This document shows, one piece after another, positions 1 to 9,251 of a DNA stretch of 64,000 nt. Below the pieces are notes generated by a model that ran no database searches, was not told the DNA's origin, and saw only the letters and a program-made list of their open reading frames with translations. The stretch spans positions 682,001 through 746,000 of the forward strand of contig NZ_FOWC01000002.1 in NCBI RefSeq assembly GCF_900115345.1, written 5' to 3'. Numbering within the stretch: the first letter of the stretch is position 1; each line of letters starts with the position of its first letter. The translations under genes and the position numbers were made by a program. Origin of the DNA: Amycolatopsis rubida (GTDB lineage: Bacteria; Actinomycetota; Actinomycetes; Mycobacteriales; Pseudonocardiaceae).

Positions 1-212
1 GCCCGGTCGACGCGGCGCAGGAACGTGGTGCCGAAGTGATTGAGCCGCAGGCCCCGCCCGGCCCGTTCGAACAGCGGCACGCCGAGATCCGCCTCCAGCC
101 GCGCGATCGCCCGGCTCAATGACGGCTGGGCGATGTGCAGCTCGGCCGCTGCCTGGCTGAGGTGGCCGCGGTAGGCGACCGCCTGGAAGTAGCGCAGGTG
201 CAGCAGATCCAT
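1..212 (-). CDS. LysR-family transcriptional regulator (N-terminal part)
   Basis: The gene runs off the left edge, so only about 70 N-terminal residues are visible. They begin MDLLHLRYFQAVAYRGHLSQ and form the LysR winged helix-turn-helix, with the recognition stretch AAAELHIAQPSLSRAIARLE followed by the LFER wing. LysR proteins usually repress or activate the gene divergent from them, which here is the small membrane protein and multicopper oxidase starting at 320. The effector-binding domain lies outside the window, so the inducer cannot be guessed. The ATG at 212 is chosen because it places the helix-turn-helix at its usual position right at the N-terminus. Confidence 0.9.
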   Translation of the reverse strand, partial: MDLLHLRYFQAVAYRGHLSQAAAELHIAQPSLSRAIARLEADLGVPLFERAGRGLRLNHFGTTFLRRVDR

Positions 213-319
213 CTCATAGCTCCGAGGTCATGAATACATGGCGAACTTGGTCTTGGACGGCATGAGAACTTCAGCTTAGCGTCTGAACGGGGGAATTCTT
301 ACGCGCACTAGGGGGAACA

Positions 320-709
320 GTGGCCGAAGCGGCCCTGACACGCGGGCGGACGTTGCTGGTGGTGCTGCGGGTCGTCGTGACGGTGCACGCCGTCGCGATC
401 CTGGGTCAGCCGGTGTTCGCCGGACGGTATCTGATCGGCGACTACGACATGCTGGCGCTGCACGAACTCGGCGCGAACATCGTGTCGACACTCGCGCTGG
501 TGCAGCTCGTGCCTGCCGCGCTGTACTGGTGGCGCGGCGGCGTCCAGTGGCTGTTCTGGGCGAGCCTGCTGCTGGCCGGCGGCGAGACCGCGCAGTACTT
601 CGCCGGCCAGGCCGGTGCTCTTGACCTGCACATCCCGCTCGGCGTCGCGCTGGTCGCGATCGCGCTCGGGACACTGTTCGGCATCTGGCGGACCGGGGCT
701 CGGCGATGA
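320..709 (+). CDS. Small four-helix integral membrane protein
   Basis: This is a 129-residue hydrophobic protein with four likely membrane helices at about residues 10-30, 47-66, 72-90 and 100-122. I do not recognise a named family. It starts with GTG just after a GGGGGAA ribosome-binding site, and its stop overlaps the start of the multicopper oxidase by four bases (ATGA), so the two are co-translated. The pairing suggests a membrane partner for the exported oxidase, for instance in electron or copper handling, but that is inference. The divergent LysR gene at 212 may regulate the pair. Confidence 0.75.
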   Translation: MAEAALTRGRTLLVVLRVVVTVHAVAILGQPVFAGRYLIGDYDMLALHELGANIVSTLALVQLVPAALYWWRGGVQWLFWASLLLAGGETAQYFAGQAGALDLHIPLGVALVAIALGTLFGIWRTGARR

Positions 710-2280
710 GCGGGATGTCACGCCGCCGGTTTCTCGGACTGGCGGGCGGTGCCGGAGTCGTGCTCACGGCCGGGTTCGTGACCCCGCGGTTGTTGCGCCC
801 GGCCGCCGCTACCGGTGAGCTGCTGACCAGCGAAGTTCCGCTGCCGCGACCGTTTCAGGTTCCGTTGCCGCTGCCGCCGGTGCTGCGCCCGGTTTCCCGC
901 GACGGTGGCGTCGACCGGTACGAGATCGTGCAGCGGGCCAGCACCGCGGAGATCCTGCCCGGACTGCGCACGCCGATCTGGGGCTACCAAGGCACCTTCC
1001 CCGGCCCGACGATCGAGTCCCGCAGTGGCCGGACCACGATCGTCCGGCACCGCAACGAACTTCCGGTCCCGACCGTCGTGCACCTGCACGGCGGACGCAC
1101 GCCGCCGGAGTCCGACGGCTACGCCACCGACCTCGTCCTGCCCGCCGACGGCCGGTACCTGTCCAGCGCCGGGCACGGGCATTCGGGGATGGCCGACCCG
1201 GACGCCGTCGTGACCGCTGGCAGCCGCGAGTACACGTATCCGTTGCGGCAGAAGGCCGCGATGCTCTGGTATCACGACCACCGGATGGATTTCACCGGCC
1301 CGGCCGTATACCGCGGACTCGCCGGGCTGCACATCGTGCGCGACGCCGAGGAAGACGCACTGCCACTGCCGCGCGGCGAGCGAGAGATTCCGCTGATGAT
1401 CACCGACCGCGCGTTCGCCGAAGACGGATCGATGCGATACCCGTCGCTGGATCCTTCGCTGCGAACCGTACCGGGAGTCGAAGACGCTTACGCGGCAGGC
1501 GTTCTCGGCGACGTGCTGCTGGTGAACGGCGCGCCGTGGCCGGTCGCGGAGGTGTCGGCGACCCGGTATCGCCTGCGATTCCTCAACGGTTCCAACGCTC
1601 GCCGGTACGATCTCGCCCTCAGCCCACCGCCGCCGAGCGGACCCGCGTTCACGCAGATCGGCTCGGATCAGGGTTTGCTCGACGCACCGCGCGGCCACGC
1701 GCATCTGCCGATCGCGCCCGCCGAACGGTACGACCTGGTGGTCGACTTCGGCGCTTATCCGGTCGGCACCGAGGTCACGCTGGTCAACCGTCTCGGAACC
1801 GGGACCAGCGCGCAGGTAATGCGTTTCCGTATCACGCACCGGGCGAAAGACGAGAGCCATATTCCGGCGAAACTGTCCGAAGTGGAGCGACTCGACCGTG
1901 CACAAGCGACGGTGACGCGCGAGTTCGCGTTCCGAAGTGGACAGTTCGACGGCAGGCACGGCTGGACCATCGGCGGCGAGGCCTTCATCCCGACGAAGAT
2001 CGCGGCTCAGCCGAAACTCGGCGACGTCGAGATCTGGCGGTTCGTCGCGGATCTGCACCATCCGATCCACCTGCACCTGGTGCACTTCCAGGTACTTTCC
2101 CGGGACGGCAAAGATCCCGCCCCGCACGACGCGGGCCGGAAGGACACTGTGGACCTTCAGCCCGGCGAAGCGGTCGAGGTGATCGCGCGGTTCGACGGAT
2201 ATCGCGGGCGGTACATGTTCCATTGCCACAACGCCGAGCACGAGGACATGGGGATGATGGCCACGTTCAGGACCGTTTAG
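706..2280 (+). CDS. Tat-exported multicopper oxidase (CotA/bilirubin oxidase type)
   Basis: The protein has 524 residues. It opens with a twin-arginine signal (SRRRFLGLAGGAG) and should fold outside the membrane. All four copper-binding motifs are visible: HLHGG near residue 126, WYHDH near 190, HHPIHLHLVHF near 452 and HCHNAEHEDMGMM near 506. The set supplies type 1, type 2 and type 3 copper ligands, with Met as the likely axial T1 ligand. Such enzymes oxidise phenolics, bilirubin-like compounds or metal ions while reducing oxygen to water. Length and motif spacing fit a three-cupredoxin laccase. Substrate is not predictable from sequence. It overlaps the upstream membrane protein gene by four bases. 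Confidence 0.93.
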   Translation: MSGMSRRRFLGLAGGAGVVLTAGFVTPRLLRPAAATGELLTSEVPLPRPFQVPLPLPPVLRPVSRDGGVDRYEIVQRASTAEILPGLRTPIWGYQGTFPGPTIESRSGRTTIVRHRNELPVPTVVHLHGGRTPPESDGYATDLVLPADGRYLSSAGHGHSGMADPDAVVTAGSREYTYPLRQKAAMLWYHDHRMDFTGPAVYRGLAGLHIVRDAEEDALPLPRGEREIPLMITDRAFAEDGSMRYPSLDPSLRTVPGVEDAYAAGVLGDVLLVNGAPWPVAEVSATRYRLRFLNGSNARRYDLALSPPPPSGPAFTQIGSDQGLLDAPRGHAHLPIAPAERYDLVVDFGAYPVGTEVTLVNRLGTGTSAQVMRFRITHRAKDESHIPAKLSEVERLDRAQATVTREFAFRSGQFDGRHGWTIGGEAFIPTKIAAQPKLGDVEIWRFVADLHHPIHLHLVHFQVLSRDGKDPAPHDAGRKDTVDLQPGEAVEVIARFDGYRGRYMFHCHNAEHEDMGMMATFRTV

Positions 2281-2387
2281 CCAGCTCGCGCCCAGGTTTT
2301 TCGCGCGCCTGCCGGTCACGAATGCGCACACCAGCAGCGGAAGCACCCCATCCGCGTCGCGGCAAACCCAGTCCGGCGCCGACGGGA

Positions 2388-2416
2388 CCGGTCCCGGAAC
2401 GTCCGTGAAGGACCGG
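2388..2416. terminator. Possible bidirectional terminator
   Basis: An inverted repeat CCGGTCC (2388-2394) and GGACCGG (2410-2416) lies between the convergent multicopper oxidase and response regulator genes. There is no T tract, so this is only a weak candidate. Confidence 0.3.
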
Positions 2417-2424
2417 CCACGGGG

Positions 2425-3096
2425 CTAGGCGGGTGCGGGTGCGGCCAGCCGATACCCGGCTCCGGCGACTGTCTCGATCACCGGCGGCGAACCCAGCTTC
2501 CGCCGCAACGTCATCACCGTGACCCGCACTGTGTTGGTGAACGGGTCCGTGTGCTCGTCCCAGGCCTTTTCCAGCAGCTGCTCCGCGCTCACCACCGTCC
2601 CGCCGGCTCGCATCAGCACCTCCAGCACCGCGAACTCCTTCGGCGACAACGGCAGGAACCGGCCGTCCCGGGACGCCTGGTGCCGGGGCAAATCCAGCAC
2701 CAGACCGGCCGCCTCCAGCACCGGCGGCAGCGCCGGACGCGCCCGGCGGGCCAGCGCGTGCACCCGGGCGACCAGTTCCGCGAAGACGAACGGCTTGGTC
2801 AGGTAATCATCCGCGCCGAGGTTCAGGCCTTCGATACGGTCGGTGACGTCGGCGGCCGAGGTGAGCATGAGGACCCGGGTCTCGCCGCCTGCCTGGACGA
2901 TCGCCGCGCAGACCTCGTCCCCGTGGACGGTCGGCAGGTCCCGGTCCAGCACGACCACGTCGTAGGAGTGCACGGCGACGCGTTCGAGAGCCTCGTCGCC
3001 GTCGTAACAGACGTCCACCGCGATGGAATAGCGGCGCAAGCCCTCGGCGATCGAATCCGCCAGGAGCGGTTCGTCCTCGACAATCAGTACCCGCAT
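2425..3096 (-). CDS. OmpR/PhoB-family response regulator
   Basis: The 223-residue protein has a receiver domain (residues 1-115) with the acidic pair E7-D8, phosphoacceptor D51 in VVVLDRDLP and the conserved Lys in YLTKPF. A C-terminal winged-helix DNA-binding domain follows (about 125-220; SPKEFAVLEVLMRAGG, VTVMTLRRKLG). It is encoded 42 bases downstream of its histidine kinase on the same strand. The divergent lipoprotein and MacAB-like exporter genes are the most likely targets, as in cell-envelope stress systems of actinomycetes. Confidence 0.95.
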   Translation of the reverse strand: MRVLIVEDEPLLADSIAEGLRRYSIAVDVCYDGDEALERVAVHSYDVVVLDRDLPTVHGDEVCAAIVQAGGETRVLMLTSAADVTDRIEGLNLGADDYLTKPFVFAELVARVHALARRARPALPPVLEAAGLVLDLPRHQASRDGRFLPLSPKEFAVLEVLMRAGGTVVSAEQLLEKAWDEHTDPFTNTVRVTVMTLRRKLGSPPVIETVAGAGYRLAAPAPA

Positions 3097-3138
3097 TCGA
3101 TCATCATGCCTTGACCCGAGATAAAGGCGAGATAAGGA

Positions 3139-4392
3139 TCAAGCGGGCAACCGCACCTCCACAGTCAGCCCGCCGTTCGGATTCGCCCGCGCGCAGACGT
3201 CCCCGCCGTGCGCGCGGGCGACGGAACGCACAATCGACAGCCCCAGTCCGGAGTGCTCCGCCGCGCCGGTGCGATCGGGTTTTCCCCGCCGGAAGGGTTC
3301 GAACAAGCCCGCGACCTCCCGTTCGTCCACATTAGACCCGGAGTTGCGCACACTCAGCGCGGGTGTCGCACCGATGGTGATCGACACCCAGCCGTCCGGG
3401 ATGTTGTAGCTGATCGCGTTGCTCACCAGGTTCAGCACCAGGCGTTCGAGCAGCACGGCATCACCGATCACCGTCCGCGCGCGCAGCCGGGTCTCCACCG
3501 TCACGCCAGCCTCTTTGGCTTGTGCGGCAGTGAGTTTCACTACGGCACGGACCACTTTGTCCAGTCGCACCGGTGCCCGTGCACTCAGGCCGCGATCACT
3601 GCGCGCGAGCACCAGCAATCCTTCGATCAGCCGTTCACTGCGTTCGTTGGTCCGCAGCAAATGCGCGCCCAGTTTGGTCAGCACGGGACCGGCTTCGGGA
3701 TTCTCCAAAGCGACTTCGATCAGCGTCCGCTGCACCGCGAGCGGCGTGCGCAACTCGTGCGAAGCGTTGGCTACAAACCGTTTCTGGCTGTCGAACGAAC
3801 CGGCGAGACGGTCCAGCATGCTGTCGAAAGTGTCGGCGAGTTCCTTCAGTTCGTCGCGCGGGCCGTCCAGGTTGATCCGCTGATCGAGTTTCCCGGCTTC
3901 GAGCCGCCGCGCGGTCGAGGTGATCGTGTGCAACGGCCGCAGTGCGCGTCCGGCCATGAACCAGCCGAACAGCAACGCCAGCGCCGCGGTGACCACCAGC
4001 GCGACGGCCGACGCGAGGACCAAAGCGGACATTGTGGAGCTGCGGTAATCGGTGAGCACGACTGTCGCCACTCTCTCCGCCGACGCAGGGACAGCCTGCA
4101 CTGGGAGTGTCGTCGCCTCCGCCGGGACCGACTCGACGTCGGCGGCGACCTGGCTCAGCTTCAATGAGGCGTCGTCGCCGAGATATTGCGCGGGCGCGGG
4201 CAGTTCGTTGCTGACCACGAGGTAGGTCACCACCACCAGCACGAGCCCGGCCAGCAGGAAGAACCCGCCGTGCAGCGCGGTGAGCCGGGTCCGCACGGAC
4301 AGCCGCAGCGGCCCCCGGCGCGGGCCGGCGCTCTTCTCGGCCAAGGGATCCTCCCAGGTCGTGGCTGCCGGCAGTCTGCCGGATCCGGGCAT
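3139..4392 (-). CDS. Membrane sensor histidine kinase (HAMP, HisKA, HATPase)
   Basis: The 417-residue protein has two membrane helices (about residues 35-57 and 129-150) enclosing a small extracytoplasmic sensor of roughly 70 residues. A HAMP linker follows, then the H-box SHELRTPL with phosphorylated His about residue 212, and a catalytic domain with N box (NLVSNAISYNI) and G2 box (GLGLSIV). It precedes its response regulator, the reverse of the commoner order. The start at 4392 leaves a 30-residue charged tail before the first helix; a later start is possible. The gene is divergent from the lipoprotein at 4493, leaving a 100-bp shared promoter region. Confidence 0.93.
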   Translation of the reverse strand: MPGSGRLPAATTWEDPLAEKSAGPRRGPLRLSVRTRLTALHGGFFLLAGLVLVVVTYLVVSNELPAPAQYLGDDASLKLSQVAADVESVPAEATTLPVQAVPASAERVATVVLTDYRSSTMSALVLASAVALVVTAALALLFGWFMAGRALRPLHTITSTARRLEAGKLDQRINLDGPRDELKELADTFDSMLDRLAGSFDSQKRFVANASHELRTPLAVQRTLIEVALENPEAGPVLTKLGAHLLRTNERSERLIEGLLVLARSDRGLSARAPVRLDKVVRAVVKLTAAQAKEAGVTVETRLRARTVIGDAVLLERLVLNLVSNAISYNIPDGWVSITIGATPALSVRNSGSNVDEREVAGLFEPFRRGKPDRTGAAEHSGLGLSIVRSVARAHGGDVCARANPNGGLTVEVRLPA

Positions 4393-4492
4393 AAGGAGAG
4401 GATAAACAAGATCGCTTAACGGGCCTGTATCGCCGCGTCGGTACTACTGGGCCACCGGCGGGAACGACCCGCCCGAGCGAAGGAGAATCCCG

Positions 4493-4999
4493 ATGCGGAA
4501 AGCACGTCTGGCGGCCGTCGGAGCCGGACTGGCGCTGGCGCTGCTCACCGGGTGCTCGTCCGGGGACACCGCGCCGCAGGTGCCCTCGATCTCCAGCCCG
4601 AAGGCAAGCCCGGAGCAGGACGCCGCCGCGGGAAAAGCTGATCCCGCCGCGGACCGGGACGCGATGCGCGCCTACGCGAAATGCATGCGTGAGCACGGTG
4701 TCGACACACCGGATCCGGGTGAAAACGAAGCCCCGACCATCAACTTCTCCAACGATCCCAAGACCATGGCGGCGCTCGAAGCCTGCAAGAAGCTGCTGCC
4801 GGGCGGCGGAATGCCGAAGAAGCTGACGCCGGAGGAACTGGACAAGGCCCGCAAGGAAGCCAAATGCATGCGTGACCACGGCGTCGACCTGCCGGATCCG
4901 GACGCGAACGGCGGTGCGCGGGCGCTGCCGATGAAGGACGACGGGACCACATTCGAGGAAGCGCTCAAGGCGTGCGGAATGGGAATGGCCGGAAAGTGA
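4493..4999 (+). CDS. Lipoprotein with duplicated Cys-Met-Arg motif
   Basis: This 168-residue secreted lipoprotein has the lipobox LLTGC with lipidated Cys21. The mature part carries an internal duplication: KCMREHGVDTPDP (about residues 63-75) and KCMRDHGVDLPDP (about 124-136), each followed by an Ala-Cys-containing helix (LEACKKLLPG, LKACGMGMAG). Four Cys residues in two copies suggest paired disulfides or metal binding. It is the first gene of an operon with the adaptor, ATPase and permease, so it probably feeds or senses substrate for that exporter. AGGAG lies at good spacing before the ATG. Confidence 0.88.
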   Translation: MRKARLAAVGAGLALALLTGCSSGDTAPQVPSISSPKASPEQDAAAGKADPAADRDAMRAYAKCMREHGVDTPDPGENEAPTINFSNDPKTMAALEACKKLLPGGGMPKKLTPEELDKARKEAKCMRDHGVDLPDPDANGGARALPMKDDGTTFEEALKACGMGMAGK

Positions 5000-6045
5000 C
5001 CGGGAAACGAGGACGCTGGTTCATCGCCGCGGGAGCGACTGCCGTCGTGCTCGGCACGACCTCGGCCGTCGTGCTGACCCACGTCGCTTCCGGCGGCGAA
5101 CCGGCCGCGGCGGCGAAGCCGGTGGCGACCGCCGAAGTGACCAAATCGGACTTGAAAGCGGAGGAGAACGCGACCGGGAAACTCGGCTACGGCAAGGAAT
5201 CCGCACTGAGCGGGAAGAAAAACGGCACCGTGACCTGGCTGCCCGGCCGGGGCGACGTGCTCGGCTGCGGCAGCACGGCCTACACAGTGGACGCCAAGCC
5301 GGTGCCGCTGTTCTACGGAAGTCTGCCGTTCTACCGCGTGCTGAACGGCGGCGTGGACAAGGGACCGGACGTCAAAGAGCTTGAGGAGAACCTGAAAGCG
5401 CTGGGATACGGCGGTTTCGGCAGTCCGGACGAGAAGTTCACCTCCGCGACCGCTGCCGCGCTCAAGCGGTGGCAGAAATCGCTCGGCCTCGCGCAGACCG
5501 GATCGTTCGATCCGGCCGACGTCGTGCTGGCTCCCGGCGAGATCCGGGTGTCGTCGGTGACCGGTCAGCTCGGCGGCCCCGGCGCGGGCGAGGTTTTCAA
5601 GTACACCGGCACGGCACGCGTCGTGGAGGCCGAATTGGACGCGACCAAGCAGAGCGTCGCGGTCAAGGGCTCGAAGGTGTCCGTCTCGCTCAATGGCCGC
5701 ACGCTGACCGGCACTGTCACCGACGTCGGCGACACCGCCGCGGAGGACAAGGAAACCGGCAAGGCCAAGGTCACCGTCCAGATCCGGATGGCCGACCCGG
5801 CCGCCGCCGGAGACGTCGCCGACGTTCCGGTCTCGGTGCGGTTCACCAAAGAGGTCCACCAGGACGTCCTGGTGGTCCCGGTCGGCGCGCTGGTCGCGCT
5901 CGCCGAGGGCGGATACGCGGTCGAAATCGACGAGCAGGGCAAGCGGCGGCTGGTCAGCGTCGAGACCGGGTTGTTCTCCGGCGGCCAGGTCGAGGTCACG
6001 GCCACCGGTCTGCACGCGGGCCAGCGGGTGGTGACCACGTCATGA
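4996..6045 (+). CDS. MacA/HlyD-like adaptor with peptidoglycan-binding domain
   Basis: About 349 residues starting from GTG at 4996, which overlaps the lipoprotein stop (GTGA); an in-frame GTG at 4972 is less likely. One N-terminal membrane helix ([20 protein letters not shown]) is followed by a split lipoyl/barrel-like region. Inserted in it is a peptidoglycan-binding type 1 domain (about residues 110-160; [30 protein letters not shown]). The C-terminal barrel region ([23 protein letters not shown]) resembles RND/MacA membrane fusion proteins. In monoderms such proteins link a MacB-type transporter to the cell wall. Confidence 0.88.
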   Translation: MTGKRGRWFIAAGATAVVLGTTSAVVLTHVASGGEPAAAAKPVATAEVTKSDLKAEENATGKLGYGKESALSGKKNGTVTWLPGRGDVLGCGSTAYTVDAKPVPLFYGSLPFYRVLNGGVDKGPDVKELEENLKALGYGGFGSPDEKFTSATAAALKRWQKSLGLAQTGSFDPADVVLAPGEIRVSSVTGQLGGPGAGEVFKYTGTARVVEAELDATKQSVAVKGSKVSVSLNGRTLTGTVTDVGDTAAEDKETGKAKVTVQIRMADPAAAGDVADVPVSVRFTKEVHQDVLVVPVGALVALAEGGYAVEIDEQGKRRLVSVETGLFSGGQVEVTATGLHAGQRVVTTS

Positions 6046-6740
6046 TCCCCGTGCTGGCCGCGTATCGGGTGTCGCGCACCTACGGCGGGAACGTGCCCGC
6101 GCTGCGGAGTGTCTCACTGTCCTTTTCGGACGGGGAAATGGCGGCGATCGTCGGACCGTCCGGTTCGGGCAAATCCACGCTGCTGCAACTGATGGGCACC
6201 CTCGACCGGCCGACCGAAGGCCGGATCGAAATCCGGGGCCACGACGTCGCACAACTGTCCGACCGCAAACTCGCCGCGCTGCGCTCGCGGTGGATCGGGT
6301 TCGTGTTCCAGCAGTTCTTCCTGGACGACGGCGAAACCGCGGTAAACAACGTGTGCGGCGGCCTGCTGTACAGCGGAGTCCCGAAACGGAAACGGCGGAC
6401 GCGGGCGTTGGAGGCGCTCGACCGGGTCGGGCTCGGGCATCGCGCCGGACACCTGCCAGGCGAACTGTCCGGCGGCGAACGGCAGCGGGTCGCGATCGCG
6501 CGGGCGGTGGTGAACACGCCGCCGATCCTGCTCGCCGACGAGCCGACCGGGAACCTCGACACCGGCAACGGCGCGGCGGTGCTGTCCTTGCTCGCGGAAC
6601 TCAACGCCGGCGGCACCACGGTCGTGCTCATCACGCACGACCGGGAGATCGCCGCCGGAATGCCGCGGCGGATCGAGATCCTCGACGGGGAACTGCGCCT
6701 CGACACCGGCGCGGCCGACCTGGCGGGAGCGCCGCGATGA
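6042..6740 (+). CDS. MacB/LolD-type ABC transporter ATP-binding protein
   Basis: This 232-residue ATPase shows Walker [11 protein letters not shown]-loop FVFQQFF, signature [14 protein letters not shown], Walker [13 protein letters not shown] and the H-loop ITHD. The sequence class is that of MacB, LolD and FtsE ATPases that power mechanotransmission rather than transport through a pore. ATG at 6042 overlaps the adaptor stop (ATGA). Together with the adaptor and permease it forms a tripartite-like exporter, likely for peptides, antibiotics or lipid-linked compounds, probably under the divergent two-component system. Confidence 0.93.
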   Translation: MIPVLAAYRVSRTYGGNVPALRSVSLSFSDGEMAAIVGPSGSGKSTLLQLMGTLDRPTEGRIEIRGHDVAQLSDRKLAALRSRWIGFVFQQFFLDDGETAVNNVCGGLLYSGVPKRKRRTRALEALDRVGLGHRAGHLPGELSGGERQRVAIARAVVNTPPILLADEPTGNLDTGNGAAVLSLLAELNAGGTTVVLITHDREIAAGMPRRIEILDGELRLDTGAADLAGAPR

Positions 6741-7942
6741 GCGCACCTGCCCCGCCCAGCCCGAACCGGCTCGGTCCCGCCGATCTGCTTTCCCTTGGCG
6801 CGCACGGAATGCGCACTCGCCCGCTGCGCGCGATGCTGTCCGCACTCGGCATCGCCATCGGCGTCGCCGCGATGGTCGCGGTACTGGCCATCCCGGCGTC
6901 GGCGGACCAAGCGCTGCAGGACAAGCTCGCCGCGATGGGCACCAACCTGCTCCGCGCCGAAGCCGGGCAGACCCTCATGGGCGGCTCGGCGAAGCTGCCG
7001 GACTCGGCGGTCCCGATGGTGCGGCGGATCGCGCCGGTCGAGGGCGCGGTGGAGGTCGGCAAGGTCAACGCCAAGGTGTACCGCAACGACCGGGTCGGCA
7101 AGGACGATTCGGCAGGCGTCTCGGTGTTCGCCGCGCGGCCGGATCTGCTGCCGGTGCTCGGCGGAAAGGTCCGCACCGGGACGTTCCTCAGCCCGGCGAA
7201 CCAGCGCTTCCCGGCGGTCGTGCTCGGCTCGGAAGCGGCTTCGCGACTCGGCATCGACCACCTCGGCCCGGCGCGGCCACCGCAGGTCCTGATCGGCTCG
7301 TCGTGGTTCAGCGTAGTCGGGATTCTCGCCCCGATGCCGCTCGCGCCGGAGGTCGAACGGTCGGTGCTGATCGGCTGGGACGTCGCCGAACAGGTCTTCG
7401 GCTTCGACGGCCATCCGAGCACGGTGTACCTGCGCGCGAGGGAATCGCAGGTCAGCGCGGTCCGGTCGGTGCTCGCCGCGACGATCAACCCGGCCGCGCC
7501 GAACGAGGTAGCGGTCGACCGGCCCTCCGACGCGCTCGCCGCGCGGCAGCTGACGAAGAACACCTACGGCGCGTTGTTCCTCGGCCTCGGCGGGGTGGCG
7601 TTGCTGGTCGGCGGCGTCGGCGTGGCGAACACGATGGTGATCTCGGTGCTCGAACGACGGCGGGAGATCGGATTGCGGCGCGCGCTCGGGGCGACCAGAG
7701 GCCAGATCCGCGGGCAGTTCCTCGCCGAATCGGTGCTGCTGTCCGGATTGGGCGGGCTCGTCGGGGTGGTGCTCGGGGTCGGCGCGACGGCGGGCTATGC
7801 GCTCAGCCAGGGCTGGCCCGCGGTGCTGCCGCCGGTCGCGCTGGCGGGCGGAGTGGCGGTTTCGGCCGCGGTCGGCGCGATCGCCGGGGCGTATCCGGCG
7901 ATGCGGGCCGCGCGGCTTCCCCCTGCTCAAGCACTGGCCTGA
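6737..7942 (+). CDS. MacB/FtsX-family ABC permease
   Basis: The 401-residue permease has the MacB layout. The first helix ([23 protein letters not shown]) comes near residue 40, then an extracytoplasmic domain of about 230 residues. Three C-terminal helices in the FtsX fold follow, containing the motif [28 protein letters not shown] (split here only for description). The start ATG overlaps the ATPase stop (ATGA). No outer-membrane partner is expected in this kind of organism. The operon appears to end here, followed by about 270 bp without a gene. Confidence 0.92.
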   Translation: MSAPAPPSPNRLGPADLLSLGAHGMRTRPLRAMLSALGIAIGVAAMVAVLAIPASADQALQDKLAAMGTNLLRAEAGQTLMGGSAKLPDSAVPMVRRIAPVEGAVEVGKVNAKVYRNDRVGKDDSAGVSVFAARPDLLPVLGGKVRTGTFLSPANQRFPAVVLGSEAASRLGIDHLGPARPPQVLIGSSWFSVVGILAPMPLAPEVERSVLIGWDVAEQVFGFDGHPSTVYLRARESQVSAVRSVLAATINPAAPNEVAVDRPSDALAARQLTKNTYGALFLGLGGVALLVGGVGVANTMVISVLERRREIGLRRALGATRGQIRGQFLAESVLLSGLGGLVGVVLGVGATAGYALSQGWPAVLPPVALAGGVAVSAAVGAIAGAYPAMRAARLPPAQALA

Positions 7943-8021
7943 CCCCGTTGACGGCCCGCAGGACCGGACCGCGTGAACGCCAGCCGGTCGTGCGGGCAAT
8001 CATCAACACTGGACTCCCGTC

Positions 8022-8055
8022 TAGTGCTATCGTGCAACTAAGGTTACAAGCACTA
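8022..8055. promoter_or_regulatory. Inverted repeat upstream of LuxR-type regulator
   Basis: TAGTGCT (8022-8028) and AGCACTA (8049-8055) form a 7-bp inverted repeat in the relatively AT-rich part of the 7943-8216 gap. A regulator site or promoter region for the gene at 8217 is plausible. The rest of the gap shows nothing I can name. Confidence 0.3.
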
Positions 8056-8216
8056 ACGTTCGATTAAGTCCTTAACTGATGCTGGGCTGTCGAGGTACCG
8101 CAGGCACTACCGCGTCCCGGCAGTGCGGGGGATCGGCCCCGCGCGCCGGACCGCGGATCCTCGGCCCAGCGGAGGATGCGGCGCGGCCGCCGGGAACGAC
8201 TGGTCTGTGAGCTGAC

Positions 8217-8855
8217 ATGAGCGCATTGCCCGAACGAGTGGCGATCATCGCCAACGACCCGATCAGCGGCGAAGGAGCCGCCGCCTACCTGCGCGGCACG
8301 CCCCGCTACGCCGTGATGGCTGCCGGCGAGGTCCCGCGCGCGGACGTCCTGCTCGTGATCGTGCCGGAGGTCCGCGAGAAAACCCTGGCCGACCTGGCGC
8401 GGATCCGCCGGACCGCGCTCGTCGCGGAGGTGCGCGCGGTGCTGGTCACCGACCGGATCGAGAAGGCCGAACTGGGCAGGCTCGGCGGATTCGGCCTGTC
8501 CGCGGTGCTGTACCGCGGTTCCGCGACGCGCGAGAAAATCCTGCACGCACTGGCCGCCCGGGTGCCGTCGGCCGAACCGGAAGACACCCGCGCGACGAGG
8601 CTGACGCACGAGTTCCGCACCAGCGAGGGCGAAGCCCGCTACCCTCGGGGCTTCCTCGACCGGCACCGGCTGCAGAGCCGCGAGGTGGAGATCCTCGGCC
8701 TGCTCGCGGACGGCTTCGGCACGGTCGAAATCGCCGACCGGATGGCGTATTCGGAGCGGACGATCAAAAACATCATCAGCACGCTGCTGGTCCGGTTCGA
8801 TCTGCGGAACCGCTCGCACGCGGTCGCCTACGCGCTGCGGACCGGCATCATCTGA
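8217..8855 (+). CDS. LuxR/NarL-type regulator with degenerate receiver
   Basis: The 212-residue protein ends in a clear LuxR-type helix-turn-helix (about residues 148-205; LQSREVEILGLLADG, ERTIKNIISTLLVRFDLRNRSHAV). Its N-terminal 120 residues have the receiver-like pattern VAIIANDPIS, but where NarL proteins have LLDxxMP this one reads LLVIVPEV. The phosphoacceptor Asp is therefore missing, and the acidic pair is reduced to a single Asp. It is likely an atypical regulator that is controlled by ligand, protein partner or expression level rather than phosphorylation. No kinase gene lies beside it. Confidence 0.85.
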   Translation: MSALPERVAIIANDPISGEGAAAYLRGTPRYAVMAAGEVPRADVLLVIVPEVREKTLADLARIRRTALVAEVRAVLVTDRIEKAELGRLGGFGLSAVLYRGSATREKILHALAARVPSAEPEDTRATRLTHEFRTSEGEARYPRGFLDRHRLQSREVEILGLLADGFGTVEIADRMAYSERTIKNIISTLLVRFDLRNRSHAVAYALRTGII

Positions 8856-8897
8856 ACGGCCGCACCGGGAGCCCCGGGCCTTCGCGGGCCGCCCGCC

Positions 8898-9083
8898 TCA
8901 GATCGCGCCGTTCCGGAGTGCGCAGGCGACCGCGTGCGTCCGGTTGCGCAACTCCAGACGCTGCGACAGGTCGTGGATGACGTTCTTCACCGCGCGTTCG
9001 GAGAAGGTGGTTTTCTCCGCGGTTTCCGCCGTGTCGAGGCCTTCGGCCAGCCGGCGCAGCACGTCGATTTCCCGTTGGGTCAA
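8898..9083 (-). pseudogene. Orphan LuxR DNA-binding domain (truncated paralogue)
   Basis: About 61 residues (TQREIDVLRRLAEGLDTAET through the C-terminal NGAI) form a LuxR helix-turn-helix closely matching the domain of the convergent neighbour at 8217 (SERAVKNVIHDLSQRLELRN against SERTIKNIISTLLVRFDLRN). The frame stays open upstream into a proline-rich stretch (QPLPPPDRTRPK), but no receiver-like domain or good start with ribosome-binding site is visible. It looks like the surviving end of a duplicated regulator. A real mini-regulator beginning at a TTG codon cannot be excluded. The stretch from 9130 to 9250 shows nothing firm. Confidence 0.55.
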
Positions 9084-9251
9084 GCCGGAACTGTGCTTCG
9101 GACGGGTTCGATCGGGCGGCGGAAGTGGCTGAGCAGCGCGCCGCGGGCACCCTGGAGCGGCTGATGACGTTGGCGCTGGGGAAATTCCACCTGCTCGCCG
9201 GGTATGGGCCGGTCGCGGCGTGGTCGCCGGGTAGTTCGTGCTGCCGCTGTC

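Noticed and set aside
718..2346. Long minus-strand frame of 542 codons
   Set aside because: It is antisense to the multicopper oxidase, whose copper motifs and Tat signal are complete. High GC leaves such frames open by chance.
9100..9250. Plus-strand fragment reading AGTLERLMTLALGKFHLLAG
   Set aside because: It hints at a regulator remnant, but it is too short and has no start or clear family match.
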